Assembly: GCA_033065855.1 (NCBI GenBank)
Contig: JAVXUO010002092.1
Location: 146,629-210,628 of the forward strand
Source: Escallonia rubra
Lineage: Eukaryota > Streptophyta > Magnoliopsida > Escalloniales > Escalloniaceae
DNA: 64,000 nt
Reading direction: 5' to 3'
Below are positions 34,731 through 46,100 of this stretch, in pieces (position 1 is the first letter of the stretch; each line of letters begins with the position of its first letter). Under the pieces are notes generated by a model, which saw only the letters and a list, made by a program, of their open reading frames with translations, did not search any database and had not been told where the DNA came from. Made by a program: the position numbers and the translations under genes.

Positions 34731-35482
34731 TGTGTTTGAAACCATAAAATTGATGAAATTTTATTTTAAATTTTATTATTTGGGACATTAAAAAAAAAAA
34801 GAATTGGAATTTGATTTCATGAGATTTGACAATTTATTTTTATAGTGTGAAGTTCGATGAAAAATGGTCAAATTTTATGAGATTTAGATTTACTTGAATT
34901 GAAAGTAATTATTTATCTATCTTAACATTTTCTGAATTTTTCTAACAATGAACTCACCACCACAGTATTTATTGTCACTACCGCTACACCACTTTTAGTT
35001 CCACCAGTGCTACCATTACTGCCACATCGCCGCCACTATTGTCAACACCGCCGCCACCATTACACCCACCAGTGCTACTATCGCCGCCGCCACCACTACT
35101 GCCACCGGTATCACTTGACCACCACCAGTTACACCTCGTTACACCCCAATACCACCATCATCATCATCATTACCATCACTTGACACCCCCCACCACTTTC
35201 ACGATCGATGTCGCTACCTCACGTGATGCCGCCGCCACCACCACCACTACCATGTGGTGGTACTAGCATACTTGAAACCACTTACCATATTTCATTTTTT
35301 TTTTATCGTAAGTCAATTATATAATTATTTAAAAATTTATTACCTTTTCATTTTCTTTGTTCTCCAAACAAAAAATAAGACATGTTATTTGAATTCCCTT
35401 TCATTCCAAAATAAAACAAAATAAAAAATAAGTGAATTGAATTTCAAATCCAATTCTAAAAGAATCGGTTCTAAACAGATCC
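34731..35482 (+). mobile_element. TIR element with CCACC core, diverged relative
   Basis: The left end is TGTGTTTGAAACC and the right end, reverse-complemented, is GGATCTGTTTAGAACCG. The arms are AT-rich. The core at 34957-35265 is an almost pure run of CCACC, CCGCC and CATCAT triplets. The design is that of the elements at 23247, 27836 and 58850, but the arms are not closely similar. Confidence 0.5.
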
Positions 35483-37737
35483 TAACAATAAAAACAAAGT
35501 AAAATCAGCTGACTGATGCGCGATGTACATCGCTCTCTAAGATGATTCAATGTTATCTGACGTGTCGTACATCTTAACCATCCAACTAGCGAATGAAAGA
35601 GGGTCACACCGGTCTTTCTTTTGCTGTTCACACTCTCTTCTTCCCGAGTGGACACGATTCTCATAATAAGCTCCTTTACACCTGCCTTCGTACACGATGG
35701 GACAATGGATCGTACGTCATGTGTCTGGTGAAGGGTCCACCTTCCTAAACCAAACTGGGAGCTTTTCAAGATGTTGGTGTGGTGGTTGAGAAGAAGAGGC
35801 GCTTGCCGGCCGCTGCGTACATACGCCATATCGACTGATACGTGAGCTACCATCTAGCGTCCAGCTGATTATCATCATGGGATGGGATAAGTTTGTTTGT
35901 TTTAGGAAAATGCTAAGTACTTGTATTAACTTCAGGGGAAGGAGAGGGGTTTACCGAACCCAACCCAACCTATCCACAGCTGACATCCCTCCATCACTGT
36001 TGCAGTTATCTCTGTTGTACCTAAACAGGGAGAAGGGTTCTCTGCTCAATTACACAATTGTCCTTTGGTTACTCAGAATTGCCTACAACGTTTAGACTTT
36101 ATATGCTAAAATTTCAACCTTTTGCATTTGAGACATTACTGGAATAACTAGATCTTTTTGAAGTCAATTCAACACAACATTGCAACGAAATGTTGACCAT
36201 TGCATATGTGAGGCGGAGACATTTCGATATCGATTTCTTCAACGACGGATATTTACCTGTATATGTCGGTAATAGCGATTATTTTGGTATTAAGCAGATA
36301 ATGAATTCAGTAGATCTAAAGAATAGTTGCACCGTTTGAATTTCAATTTTTTTGCCGCTAAAGGTTCTATAGATGTCGTTATACAAGACTTTTAATGCAC
36401 TTGTGAAACTCAAATGCTAAAAATGAAACTTATATATCAATTTTCTATCTAGTCTGGATTGTTCGGCAATATGCTGCTTTTCCTTTCCTTTCATCTACTA
36501 TAATGTAGACAACAATATAACATGAATTGTTGAAAGATTCAAGAATTTAAGTTCAAAGACAACTGTTTGAAAACCTCCGAAATTAATTGGCAATGGAGGA
36601 GATGCCTAAAAAACTTATATCTTGAAGCAATATTTATTATTTGCTCGATGTGAGATTTATATCTCTTAACAAAATAAACAATAACTTTGTCAAACAAAAT
36701 CAGAAATTTTACAAGTCTCAGAAGATTTAAGAATTTAAATCAAACACAACTGAATTTATAGCTTCACGTTGTTATAGAGGATGAAGCACTCCATTCGAGA
36801 AACAACCCTTTTGGTAGCATATTTAAATTTTTTGTAACTCTCGAAAGATCCAAGAATTTAAGTTCCAGCCAACTGAATTAGTAACTTCACAGTGTTATTT
36901 TAAATCCAAAACAACTGAAGTTATATATAGCTTCATAACGTCTAGCCGAATGAAGCATTTTATTCGAGAAACAATTTTATGGTAACAAATTTAGCAGCGA
37001 AAGTTTGTACTTTTGAATGCACTTACAAAAACTTTGGTAAATAATAAAAGACTACTCCATCGGTTCATTAAAAATTTCGGTTCGACATTCAGCGAAAAAT
37101 TAATGTAAAATTTGATGCATGTGAACATTAGGCTGAATTCAATAGCAATATGAGATTTAACAAGTCAAGCCAGTATGAAAACGATGAACATGGTCAAGAT
37201 TCTTGTATGATAAGGTAATTCTAAGAATTTGCAAAGAGCCAAAAATAGAAAAACCAATAAAAACATAGGAAATAAATTATTAACTTCATGTATAGGGAGG
37301 GCAATTTGGTAACTCAAGCCGTCGTCTTAAAATCCTTAAAATGGTTTCACGCGTAATTCCTGTCCGAAATCAAGGCCAATCTTCAAAAATTCCATTTAAA
37401 GACAATTGGCAGCTCTACTCTCCCTTGATGCGCGTGAGTTAAACGCTAACAGACGAGTTTCCAACGTAAAAGGAAAGTGCATTACAAGCGCCAAATAACA
37501 CGCTTTACCTAAAGTCCCTCCAATATATAAAGCACTTGACCCTTTGTATTTTTTTAAAATGTGGGGAATTATAAGATTAATATTTCCTCTTCCTCCACCA
37601 CGTAACTTATAATTAGTTACGTTGCAGGTTTGGAGTTGGAACTGGACATCTCTTCTAATCCATTCCAGAAACCATATTAAACGGTCAATCTCCATATCTC
37701 ATCTCCCCCATCTTCACACTGCACACGCAGAGTAGCC
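35483..37737. other. Intergenic with diverged direct repeats
   Basis: No gene seen. In 36520-37010 several blocks recur in diverged form: AAGAATTTAAGTTC (about 36541 and 36851), CATTCGAGAAACAA (about 36792) and TATTCGAGAAACAA (about 36961), with CAACTGAATTTATAGCTTCA and related words between them. This looks like an old tandem array of roughly 110-170-base units. The last 100 bases are the probable promoter and leader of the gene at 37738. Confidence 0.5.
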
Positions 37738-40700
37738 ATGGCTGAAGATTGCAGTGTTGCCCTTGAAGAAGGAAAGTCATGGATTCCGCCCCACGTTCTC
37801 GACGAAGCATGCAGTGATATCCATTTAAAGGTGCTCTTACATCCTCACTGATCTGAGCTTGCTTTGATTTCCGTTTCTTGTGTTTGAATTTGTGTCCCCT
37901 TTGTTGTCTTTTGGACCAATTAAGTGGGCGTCTTTTGGTTGTCCGTAAAGTCTATATATAGCACAATGGGGAGATGAGTTAGATGTATGTTAACGAGGTT
38001 GCTTTCGCCTTTCGTTACTTTGTTTGTTCCAAGACTATGAGAAATGCGAAAACAGCCTCTCCGACGTAAGAGTAAAGAGCAAGCGGGGCATATGCGCCGC
38101 TCGTGGGCGTAGCGGTGCAGGATCACGGGTCACTGTCTGTTTTCTGTGACACCAGATCGAGACATTGTTCTGCACTTCAATTCACAACCTTTGTTTAATG
38201 TGATTTTGGAAGATTAGAATGTGTGTTTCACGGTTTGGCTTTTGCAGGAGCATGAAGATCAGAGGCACCAAAGACAAGGGAATGGTCTTAAGTCACCGGT
38301 AGCAGACTCACTGCTTCAATCGGTAAGCTTTCACTAATCCATTTCTGGTCTTAGTAGTATCTCTTCATTGTTCCTCTAATTAGTTGAGAGGGAGAGGGGG
38401 GGCTCAACTATGGTTCAGGGAACCATCTTTGTTTGAGATTCTCCAAGATTCCGATACAGCTAATTTTAACATTGAATAGTGTATATAGATTCCGATCCGG
38501 TTCCTCGAGGAATTATATAACTGGAAGTGAAAGTTTGATTGGCCTTTGACAGTCAACTTATTGCATCATTGTAGGGAATCCAGTTTATTTCGTCATTATA
38601 GTAATGACTAATGATTAATAGTTGTCCTTAGAAGGACCAATGAAATTGACAGTTCCATTTGTGGTATCAAATGAAAAGCGAATGTGATCAAATTGCTGTG
38701 CTTTGATTTTTATACCCTAATATAAAGCCATCAAAGAGGAACTTGAGACAACTTAGAATTGAGTGTTTTGGGTTAGGGAAACAACTATCCAGCTGTAGCA
38801 GCAACGTATGTAAAATGTGGAGTCATAACGAAATCTTCTAATATCTTCGCAAATATGACTGCAGACCACATTCATAGCATCAGCAATTGACACGATTAGT
38901 AACGTCAAAAATAATGAATGCGTGTTCTTCATAAATTGTCAACGCCAATAATTTAGGATTCGGTGATGGTCCAATAGATTCCACAGCGTAAAGTGCCGGA
39001 ACCAAGAATTAAATAAGGTGGACAAAATAAATTTTGACCTAAGGTGGGCAAAACCGCGTTATTGAACTTTAAACCGAATTTGTGTGGATAAATTATGGTA
39101 CGACAAATTCGTAACTAAGGCACATGTGCCTCTGTTTGTGAACATTATTGTCGCTAAAAGTCGATATTGCCGCTAAGTACTGTATTAAAAGTTCGTTTTA
39201 CCATCAATATGGTTAAACTCTTAGTGGCTTTATCGTTCAAAGAATGCTAGCCCAGTGCATGAGAAATCTTGCCGCTTTAAACCATAGAATCTAAAAGGCT
39301 TAGGCATGCTCTATTCATAGCTTAAGGCTTAATTAGCTATACTTTTTTTTTCACTTATGTGTTGTATGTTCAACATCTCTTTACCTACTAACCTCAATCC
39401 TAAACTTTGTGATCATATTCTACGTATAATTTCTAGCAATCGAAATTTATCTCGAAGCCACATCAAAGACCGAGAAATCTCACAAATTGGGCAGCTGGCG
39501 GGCCTGGAATGCAAGTGATCTTTCTGGATTCCGGCCAAAGATCGTGTGGAACAGGAGTTTTCCTTCCGCGAAGAGCAGGCGAGAAATTCCAGTCAACCAC
39601 CAAGTCAGGTAATCATTTATGGGTTTGACCATTTAAATCCTATTTTCTTCTTTTTTTCTCCATTATCCCCTCACCTTTGTCCTTGCAATTTATTACTAGT
39701 ATCTTTTTTTTTTTGTTGGTTAATAAGAGAATTGCATTCAAAGAAAGGAAACGCGTTCAGCCATAAGACCATTACAAACCAAGCAATCATAGAGGTTCAA
39801 ATAAAATAGAGGCTCAAGACATCCTGCACTATGAATAATCATCACAACAAAAAAGTCCTATATCCTCACGTTGTCATCAACCCTGTCTTGGTATATGTCT
39901 ATGCGGGCCTGACACGCAAAAAATGCTAACATCCGTGCTTCCTTCAAAATGTGAGGATCCGCCCTGTCGATACTAAAATGTTGATAGTCAGTTACGCTAC
40001 AGCAAAAGTTATAGACGATGGGTGCCACCGTATCTAAAATATCTTCAGAGTGGATATAAACTATGAACTGAATTACTAGGCAAAACTTTTTAACGTCGTA
40101 CAAAGAGTCCTAAAATCGAATCAACTATCAACTATATACCAAAAGTTGAGGAGTTGTTGAAGGAAAAAGGGGGCTGCCTCCAATTCTCAGCGTTTTAACT
40201 GTAGTAGGAATGGCAATAATTGGCGTAGAATGACCTGGAACATCATGCCTTTCTCCTCTCCACCGTGTGCATATAGATATTTAGCAACAAACTTTTTGAG
40301 TCACTATGTTGGATGACCGCGCTTTTAGTGATCAGGATCTTCTGCCTCTGCTGGACAGAAGAGGTGTTGTAGAGAAAAAAATCCAGCTAAACATTTTCTA
40401 GTGACAAGAAATTATCATTATAAATATCAGTAACAGCGATAAATCACTTTCAGTAACAATTTTGTCGCCTTAAATGATGTACAGCACCTCTGCAAGAATC
40501 TTGATCCCGGGACTGAATTCGAAGATTAATACTGAATGTAGACATAGCTAGAAATGAAAAAAATGATATTGCAGTTCATATAAGGATAACGGGGTAAGGC
40601 TAAACATGATCAGAATACAATGCAACATATAATTGAAACCGATAATGAATCATCAAGTCAATATGAGATTGCACCTTAAGAACGCATGGATCGACACGAT

Positions 40701-41126
40701 TACTATCCGCACCCTAAAAAATTACAAACTTATGATAATGTCACTAATATCTTCTTAATTTTCTCATATGGGCAGCCTGTTCTCCTGTTCTCCTCCCAAC
40801 CCGCGTCGTTCAGGCTCTCAACCTCAACGTGCATGAACTGGGCTTGCAAATTAAACCTCGAGGTAATTTACATTTCCTATGATGGTTTTCAAGTTCAGCA
40901 AAGCATGTTGCCACTGATCCCATATGTTGCCGAAGCACAATTCTCGTATTATATTGCCACTGCTTGTATCATAACCAGCAACTGTCTTCTATATGCAGAT
41001 AATAACAGTCCCAGTATGCTGAGCAACAACAAGGATAACGATGCAGCATCAAGCCAAAGCTGTGTCATCTCCCAAAACCTAAGTTCTTCCCCGGATATAT
41101 TTCTTCCCAAGGAATGGACTTACTAG
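37738..41126 (+). CDS. Conserved plant protein of unknown function, 5 exons
   Basis: Exons 37738-37830, 38248-38322, 39437-39608, 40776-40862 and 40999-41126 total 555 bases and encode 184 residues. All junctions are GT-AG and phases match. The product starts MAEDCSVALEEGKSWIPPHV. Its centre holds MQVIFLDSGQRSCGTGVFLP followed by RRAGEKFQ (about residues 88-115), then PVLLPTRVVQALNLNVHELG (about 122-141). The last third is serine- and asparagine-rich and ends FLPKEWTY. I recall the GTGVFLPRRAG motif from unannotated plant proteins, but can give no function. No signal peptide, membrane segment or catalytic motif is evident; the basic central part suggests a nuclear or nucleic-acid role only weakly. 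Intron 3 contains an antisense LINE fragment. Confidence 0.82.
38985..39135. mobile_element. Possible hAT remnant in an intron
   Basis: GTGCCGGAACCAAG, GGTGGGCAAA and AGGCACATGTGCCTC recall the end motifs of the element at 20668-21114 (GTGGCGGAGCCAAA, GGTGGGCACC, GGGCACGTGCCC). No target duplication seen. It lies in intron 2 of the gene at 37738. Confidence 0.3.
39704..40110 (-). mobile_element. LINE 3' fragment, antisense in an intron
   Basis: Read on the minus strand it encodes an RNase H tail, EDILDTVAPIVYNFC followed by LAFFACQARIDIYQD, close to the LINE at the left edge. The 3' end is TGCAATTCTCTTATTAACCA then a poly(A) tail (T-run at about 39704-39714 on plus). The left-edge LINE ends TGCAATTCTCTTTTTACCAA, so both belong to one family. 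It is 5'-truncated, as LINE copies usually are. It sits in intron 3 of the gene at 37738. Confidence 0.8.
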
Positions 41127-41824
41127 CTAGATCAGTCTATGAATTGAGCCAGGGGGGGTGGTTGCTTTACCAGAATAAACATTCACAGGCTCTAGCAAGA
41201 TCTATAGCTGTTTGTCACTGCTTGGTCATGAAATGTAGCTCAAATAAGAACATGGCGTTTAGATTTACTCCCCAGAGCGTTCACAGACGGACGGAAGAAG
41301 GTCACCAAGAAGAAGAAGAAGAAGAAAGGACCGGGGTGAGGGGGTTAATTTGTCATTCTTATAATTGTTCGCAATACATCTAACTGCTGAAATGTACCAA
41401 AACATACAACTTTGACAAGTTCTGAATAATATTTGGGAAGTATGATTTATTGACCCTTTATTAACCACTAAGATCACAACACTCTAATATTTGAAAAACT
41501 CTAATTTTCAAATTAGGGTTTTGAAAATTGATGTGTTCCCTATCTTTATATTGATCTGTTGTGTCTTTTTCATCAATTTTTCTCGATATGCAAATTAGGG
41601 TTTCAAAACCCTCGTTTTCAATTTTTCTCGATCTATAAATTACACTTCTGCAAATAAGGGTTTCAATTTTTCTCAATCTAAAATCCCTCCCTCGCCCAGG
41701 CCGCTGACAGCCTCTCCCTCCCTTAAACCACCACCGTGCCCACTTCACACCGCCCCCTGCCGCCGCAGCCCCAATCGCCCACCTACTCCATTTATGCCAC
41801 AACCCAAACCCACTCTTCGTCCCT
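41127..41824. other. Intergenic, GC-rich segment
   Basis: A GAAGAAGAA triplet run lies at about 41307-41325. The stretch 41690-41800 is rich in CCACC, CCGCC and CCCTCC. It may be the left half of a larger repeat whose right half (42530-42640, similar words) was split by the TIR element between them. No gene seen. Confidence 0.4.
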
Positions 41825-42524
41825 AGGATTGTAAATGAACCGAGTTATTTATGAACTCGTTCTCCAAAGAACTCGTACATGTTCATTTGTATAATATACG
41901 AACTGAACATGAACAAATATTTGTAATATCCCACATCGGTTGTGGGAGAGTTTGCAATTGGCCTTATAAGACCCTGCCCATGAACTCATAAGTACCTACT
42001 TGGCTAGCCCTTTTAAGGGAGGCAATGCCCTGTGGTGGGGCCGTGGACCGGGTCGTTACAATATTAAAGTTCGTTTATTAAACGAGCCAAGCATGAACAT
42101 TTCAAAGTGTTCACTAATGTGTTCGTGAACAGCTCGTCTAGATAATAACTTAATTATAATATGTTCAAAACTCAAAAGTCGTATAACTTAATTATAGTAT
42201 AAATTGGTTTAGACTTAAAAGCCCTAAAATCACTTAGACAATTGGATCAAGAAAGATGTAGTTCTGGATTGGAGTAATTGTTTTAAACGAGAACACGAGT
42301 TTTCAAGTTTGAGTTCGATTCATACAAATAAACTAACGAACTCGAGCTGAACATGAGTTTTGTTAAACGAATCGCGAACGAGTTTAAACAAAAACTTGAA
42401 GATTAAACGAACACAACAAAAAATTAAAGATTAAACGAACACAATCACGAACAAGACCTGAAATTAAACAAATGAGTTTGAACATACCTCTGTTCGGCTC
42501 GAACTCGGTTTGTATACAGCCTTA
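41825..42524. mobile_element. TIR element interrupted by a solo LTR
   Basis: The left end AGGATTGTAAATGAACCGAG and the right end, reverse-complemented AAGGCTGTATACAAACCGAG, match over about 20 bases. The inside is full of GAACTCG, GTTCGTGAAC and AAACGAAC words in both orientations, typical of a fold-back plant element. A solo LTR lies inside at 41922-42060, so this element is the older of the two. No transposase frame. Confidence 0.55.
41922..42060 (+). mobile_element. Solo LTR, TRIM-like, with 5-bp target duplication
   Basis: A 139-base unit starts TGTAATATCCCACATCGG and ends GGGTCGTTACA, the standard TG...CA ends of an LTR. It is flanked by ATATT on both sides (41917-41921 and 42061-42065), a 5-base target duplication. 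The CCCACATCGG motif near the start is common in terminal-repeat retrotransposons in miniature. No internal region is present, so it is what remains after the two LTRs recombined. Its flanking duplication is still perfect, which suggests modest age. Confidence 0.85.
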
Positions 42525-43170
42525 CCCGGCCGTCCTGCTGCTGCCATAGCGCCAAGCTATCTGCCCACCTCGCGGCTATCACTGCGACAACCCACCCACC
42601 CCCACCAACCTGCCGCTTTCCCGAGCCATTGCCGTTGTTGCCTTGGTGTTAGGGTTTTTTTTGTGTGCGTGAAATGAAGAGATGGGAGATTAAGAGAGAG
42701 AGAGGGGAGAGAGAAAAGATAAAAGAAGATGAAATTTCAATTTCATTTAGGGGCAATCAGGTCTTTTCGTCAAAATCGTTATGTGTATTTTCGTATTCTA
42801 TCTGGGTAACAAATATAAGTGTAATTTGTCCAAACTAATGAACAAACTTGTAATTTTATACTAACCTCAAGTACTTTGCTACAATTATGCCATAGCAATG
42901 AACTCCACTAGAGACACTTTTAAGGGACTGAAGGGCCTTTCTTAAAGCCCACAAGGATTTAGCCCAGATGAATCCAGTCAAGAGCCTTCTCTCTCCCATA
43001 AGAATTGGGCAAAAGCCCCAACGGGCCAGTACATTGCATTTCCCTTGAAATCCAGCCCAAGAATGGCAACGGCCAAAGAAAGAAGAGAAAAGAGAAGCCC
43101 AATTATGGCTTCATACAGAAAAACCGGAAAAACCTGGAGTAACTGGTAGAACAGTGCAGTGAGAGCTCCC
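42525..43170. other. SECY2 5' flank
   Basis: Starts with the GC-rich remainder of the split repeat, then a GA-rich stretch at 42690-42715 (AGAGAGAGAG), then the probable SECY2 promoter and leader. No TATA box is convincing, which is common for housekeeping plastid genes. Confidence 0.4.
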
Positions 43171-46100
43171 ATGGAAGCAACTCTTCACAAACTTAGTCCC
43201 CAATTTTGGCCACCAAAACACTTCAATAATCGAGGTATGCTTTTTCTTTACTCGTTCTTTCTCCTCGGTTTCGGTTGCTTGAGAACGCAAGAAAAGAAAT
43301 AGCGAAGAAAAGAAATAAATAAATAACGTCCACTGACTTAGGTTTGTGTTAGAATATTTCAATTTGATTTCTTCTGTACGGAAGTTTCACAGTGCTTGGC
43401 GTTAGGTTTTTACTGTTTTCAGACCGAATTTCGCTCGGTGTTTGGTGTTATACATATGTTTTTGTTGTTGGTGTTTCTGTTAAAGCTAAGGTTAGGAAGT
43501 CTTGATTTCTACTTGTGAAATAGGTGTATGTTGACCACCGTATGCACTGTTAATTTCAGTAAATAAGTGATATCCGGAGACTTGAAACCTTGGAATATTA
43601 TGCAGTACTCCCTCCGTCCCATTGGATTTTTCCTCAGTTAAAGCCAAGGTTATGAATTTTTGGTTTCTACATGTGAAATAGGTCTATGTTTACCACAGTA
43701 TGCACTCTTAAGTTGAGTAAATAAGTGATATTCGGAGACTTGAAACCTTGAAATGTTATGCTGTACTCCCTCCGTCCCATTTGATTTTTCCCTTTGACCT
43801 TTTGCAATTCCTGAGATAGATATATTTTAGTACTTGCAGACATCAAATCAAACTCAAATAATACTCATGTAGTAAATACTTATCATTGGACAAGTGACAG
43901 TAGGATAAAAAGAATGAGTGAAGTTGACTGTTACAAGTACCAAATGAATCGTTCAAGTTCACAAAAAGTCGTTTTTTGGTTGGGTGGGGGGGGGGGGGGG
44001 GGGGGGGAATTATTAACACAAGGGCCAAAAGATGACATATACGAGCTCAAGAGTCTATAGGCCATCCAAAACCCAAGAAGGGCTTCGTTGCAGTTATCCT
44101 TCTTAGTAGAATCAGTTGTGATAAATTCCTACTCCATTGGATACTATGTTTGCAGTTTTCCAGGGTATATATCTAGCTGGTGCTTCTTTTGGGTTTGGTG
44201 GACATATGATGTAGTTAAATATGAGCTATCATTATCCAAGTGCAGCAAAAGAAATGGTTGCAGAATCAGAATACTGTGGTATCCCAGATAGATGTACTTT
44301 ATTGCAGGTTCTATGTACAGCTAATGACCACATTGCACTTCATTATTTTTCCGCACTTTGATTTCTAACTATATGTATATTTGAGTCATTATGGTTTGCG
44401 CTAAGCGAGCTTTCAACATCATCCCTTGTTGTCATAACTTGTTTCCAATTAATTAATAATCTGATTTATGTAATCCGTGTACACTGATTTTGTCTATTGT
44501 GACTTCAGCTTCAAGATTAAATGAAATTGTTATTTGTTTAGACCGTTTGGATAGAGTATTGTCATATATCTATATACACTTGGCAAAACATGCTATGCTA
44601 CTGTATTATTTGTTTACTTGTTATTCTGGTGGGAAAGATATCTTTTGGGGTTCTGATTGACATTTGTTGATGATAAACCACCTACCGAATTTCCATGGCA
44701 ATTGATGCAATCTAGGGTCGTGTGGTACGCCAGGTTTTTGGTTGTTCCTTAGGGGCTACCACACTGGCCTACTAAGATCTAAGTTGTGCTTTGCTGAGCC
44801 ATTACTTAACTTGTTTCTGACATACAGGTGGGCAGGCTGCATGCAGTCTCCAGCTTTATCGCCCATTATGTGCTAGAGCTTGCGTTTCCCTGAAAGCAAA
44901 ACCTTCAGAGTTCAGCAGAAGTCATTTTGTGTTGTCAAGCAGATCCTTCTGCTTCAAAGCAGACAAAATATTTTCTACTTGTCTCTCTGATCAGTGCAGA
45001 AGTGACAATGCGTGCATCAAGGCGACATCTGCAGAGTCTCTAAGTCATGAACTGACACAACCTGATGATGGATCATGTGTAAACATTTCAGATGACGCCA
45101 CTAACTATTCAACCCTGCAGTTCAGACCTAAAATGTTTAAAAATAGATTTCTTAACTTTGTACGTTTGAGTACCGTATTCAATACCGCCGCTGAATCTTT
45201 TTTCAAGAGTGAGATACGTCGGAGGTTATTTGTGACTGCCTTATTAATTGTGATAAGCCGTATTGGATACTTCATTCCTCTTCCAGGGTTTGATAGAAGG
45301 CTGATTCCAGAGAACTACCTAAGCTTTGTATCAGGATCCGTTGGTATGTTATGCGCTTGTCCGAATCTATATTTTCATTGCATATTAAGTTATTGCATGT
45401 GTTAAACATCAGCTTGCACTTGGTTCCTTAATTTAGTTATGTGAGTTTTCTTTGCTAACTGAAACATGGTGCATTCAAGGAATTTGCTATAATTCAGCAG
45501 AAGCATGTTGTGATGTTGTGTAATGTCTACTTAAAGCCTTTTTAGGTGCATGTACTGAGGTTCTGATTTGAGTTTATTCGCTGTTATTTCTTCCACACAT
45601 TACTGCATCATTAACGTTCTTCAGTACATTGGTCCCTTTCTAAGTACAAAGTTGAAGTATAGTCAGTGTTGAAAAGAGAGGAACAAAAGGTGTTTTGAGG
45701 ATGAAGAGATGTCCTCAGCTAGTCTAAGCCTTCTTTTTTCTGGTTTAATAAGGATCTTCCTGCATCTGAAGAGCCTTCCATCGATTGGGGAGAGTGAGGT
45801 AGGTAAGGTACCTTTTTGTGCTCTATGTGGAAGAATAGAAGTAGGTCCGTATTCCATTTTTGGCAGTGCCATTTTTCCTCTCAATTGCGGCCTGGAGGTT
45901 GTTGGTTTTGTAGATTTAACCCTCCCCCATTCCTCGCGAGCTCCTCATAGATTAGTCCGCTGTTTCATTAATACTACTCAAGTGGTTTTTGTTTCCATCC
46001 TCCATAGCGACATCACGCTGGTTAATTTATTAGGTAACATTTACACATTATCTTAATTGCTTTTTTTCCTTAATAAGATATTATTTTTTCGCAGACGAGC

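Noticed and set aside
35039-35266. Proline-rich 75-codon frame
   Set aside because: Same cause: triplet-rich core of a TIR element.
45709-46056. 115-codon open frame in SECY2 intron 2
   Set aside because: Flanking SECY2 exons join in phase without it and give the conserved SVDELGD sequence. No recognisable domain.
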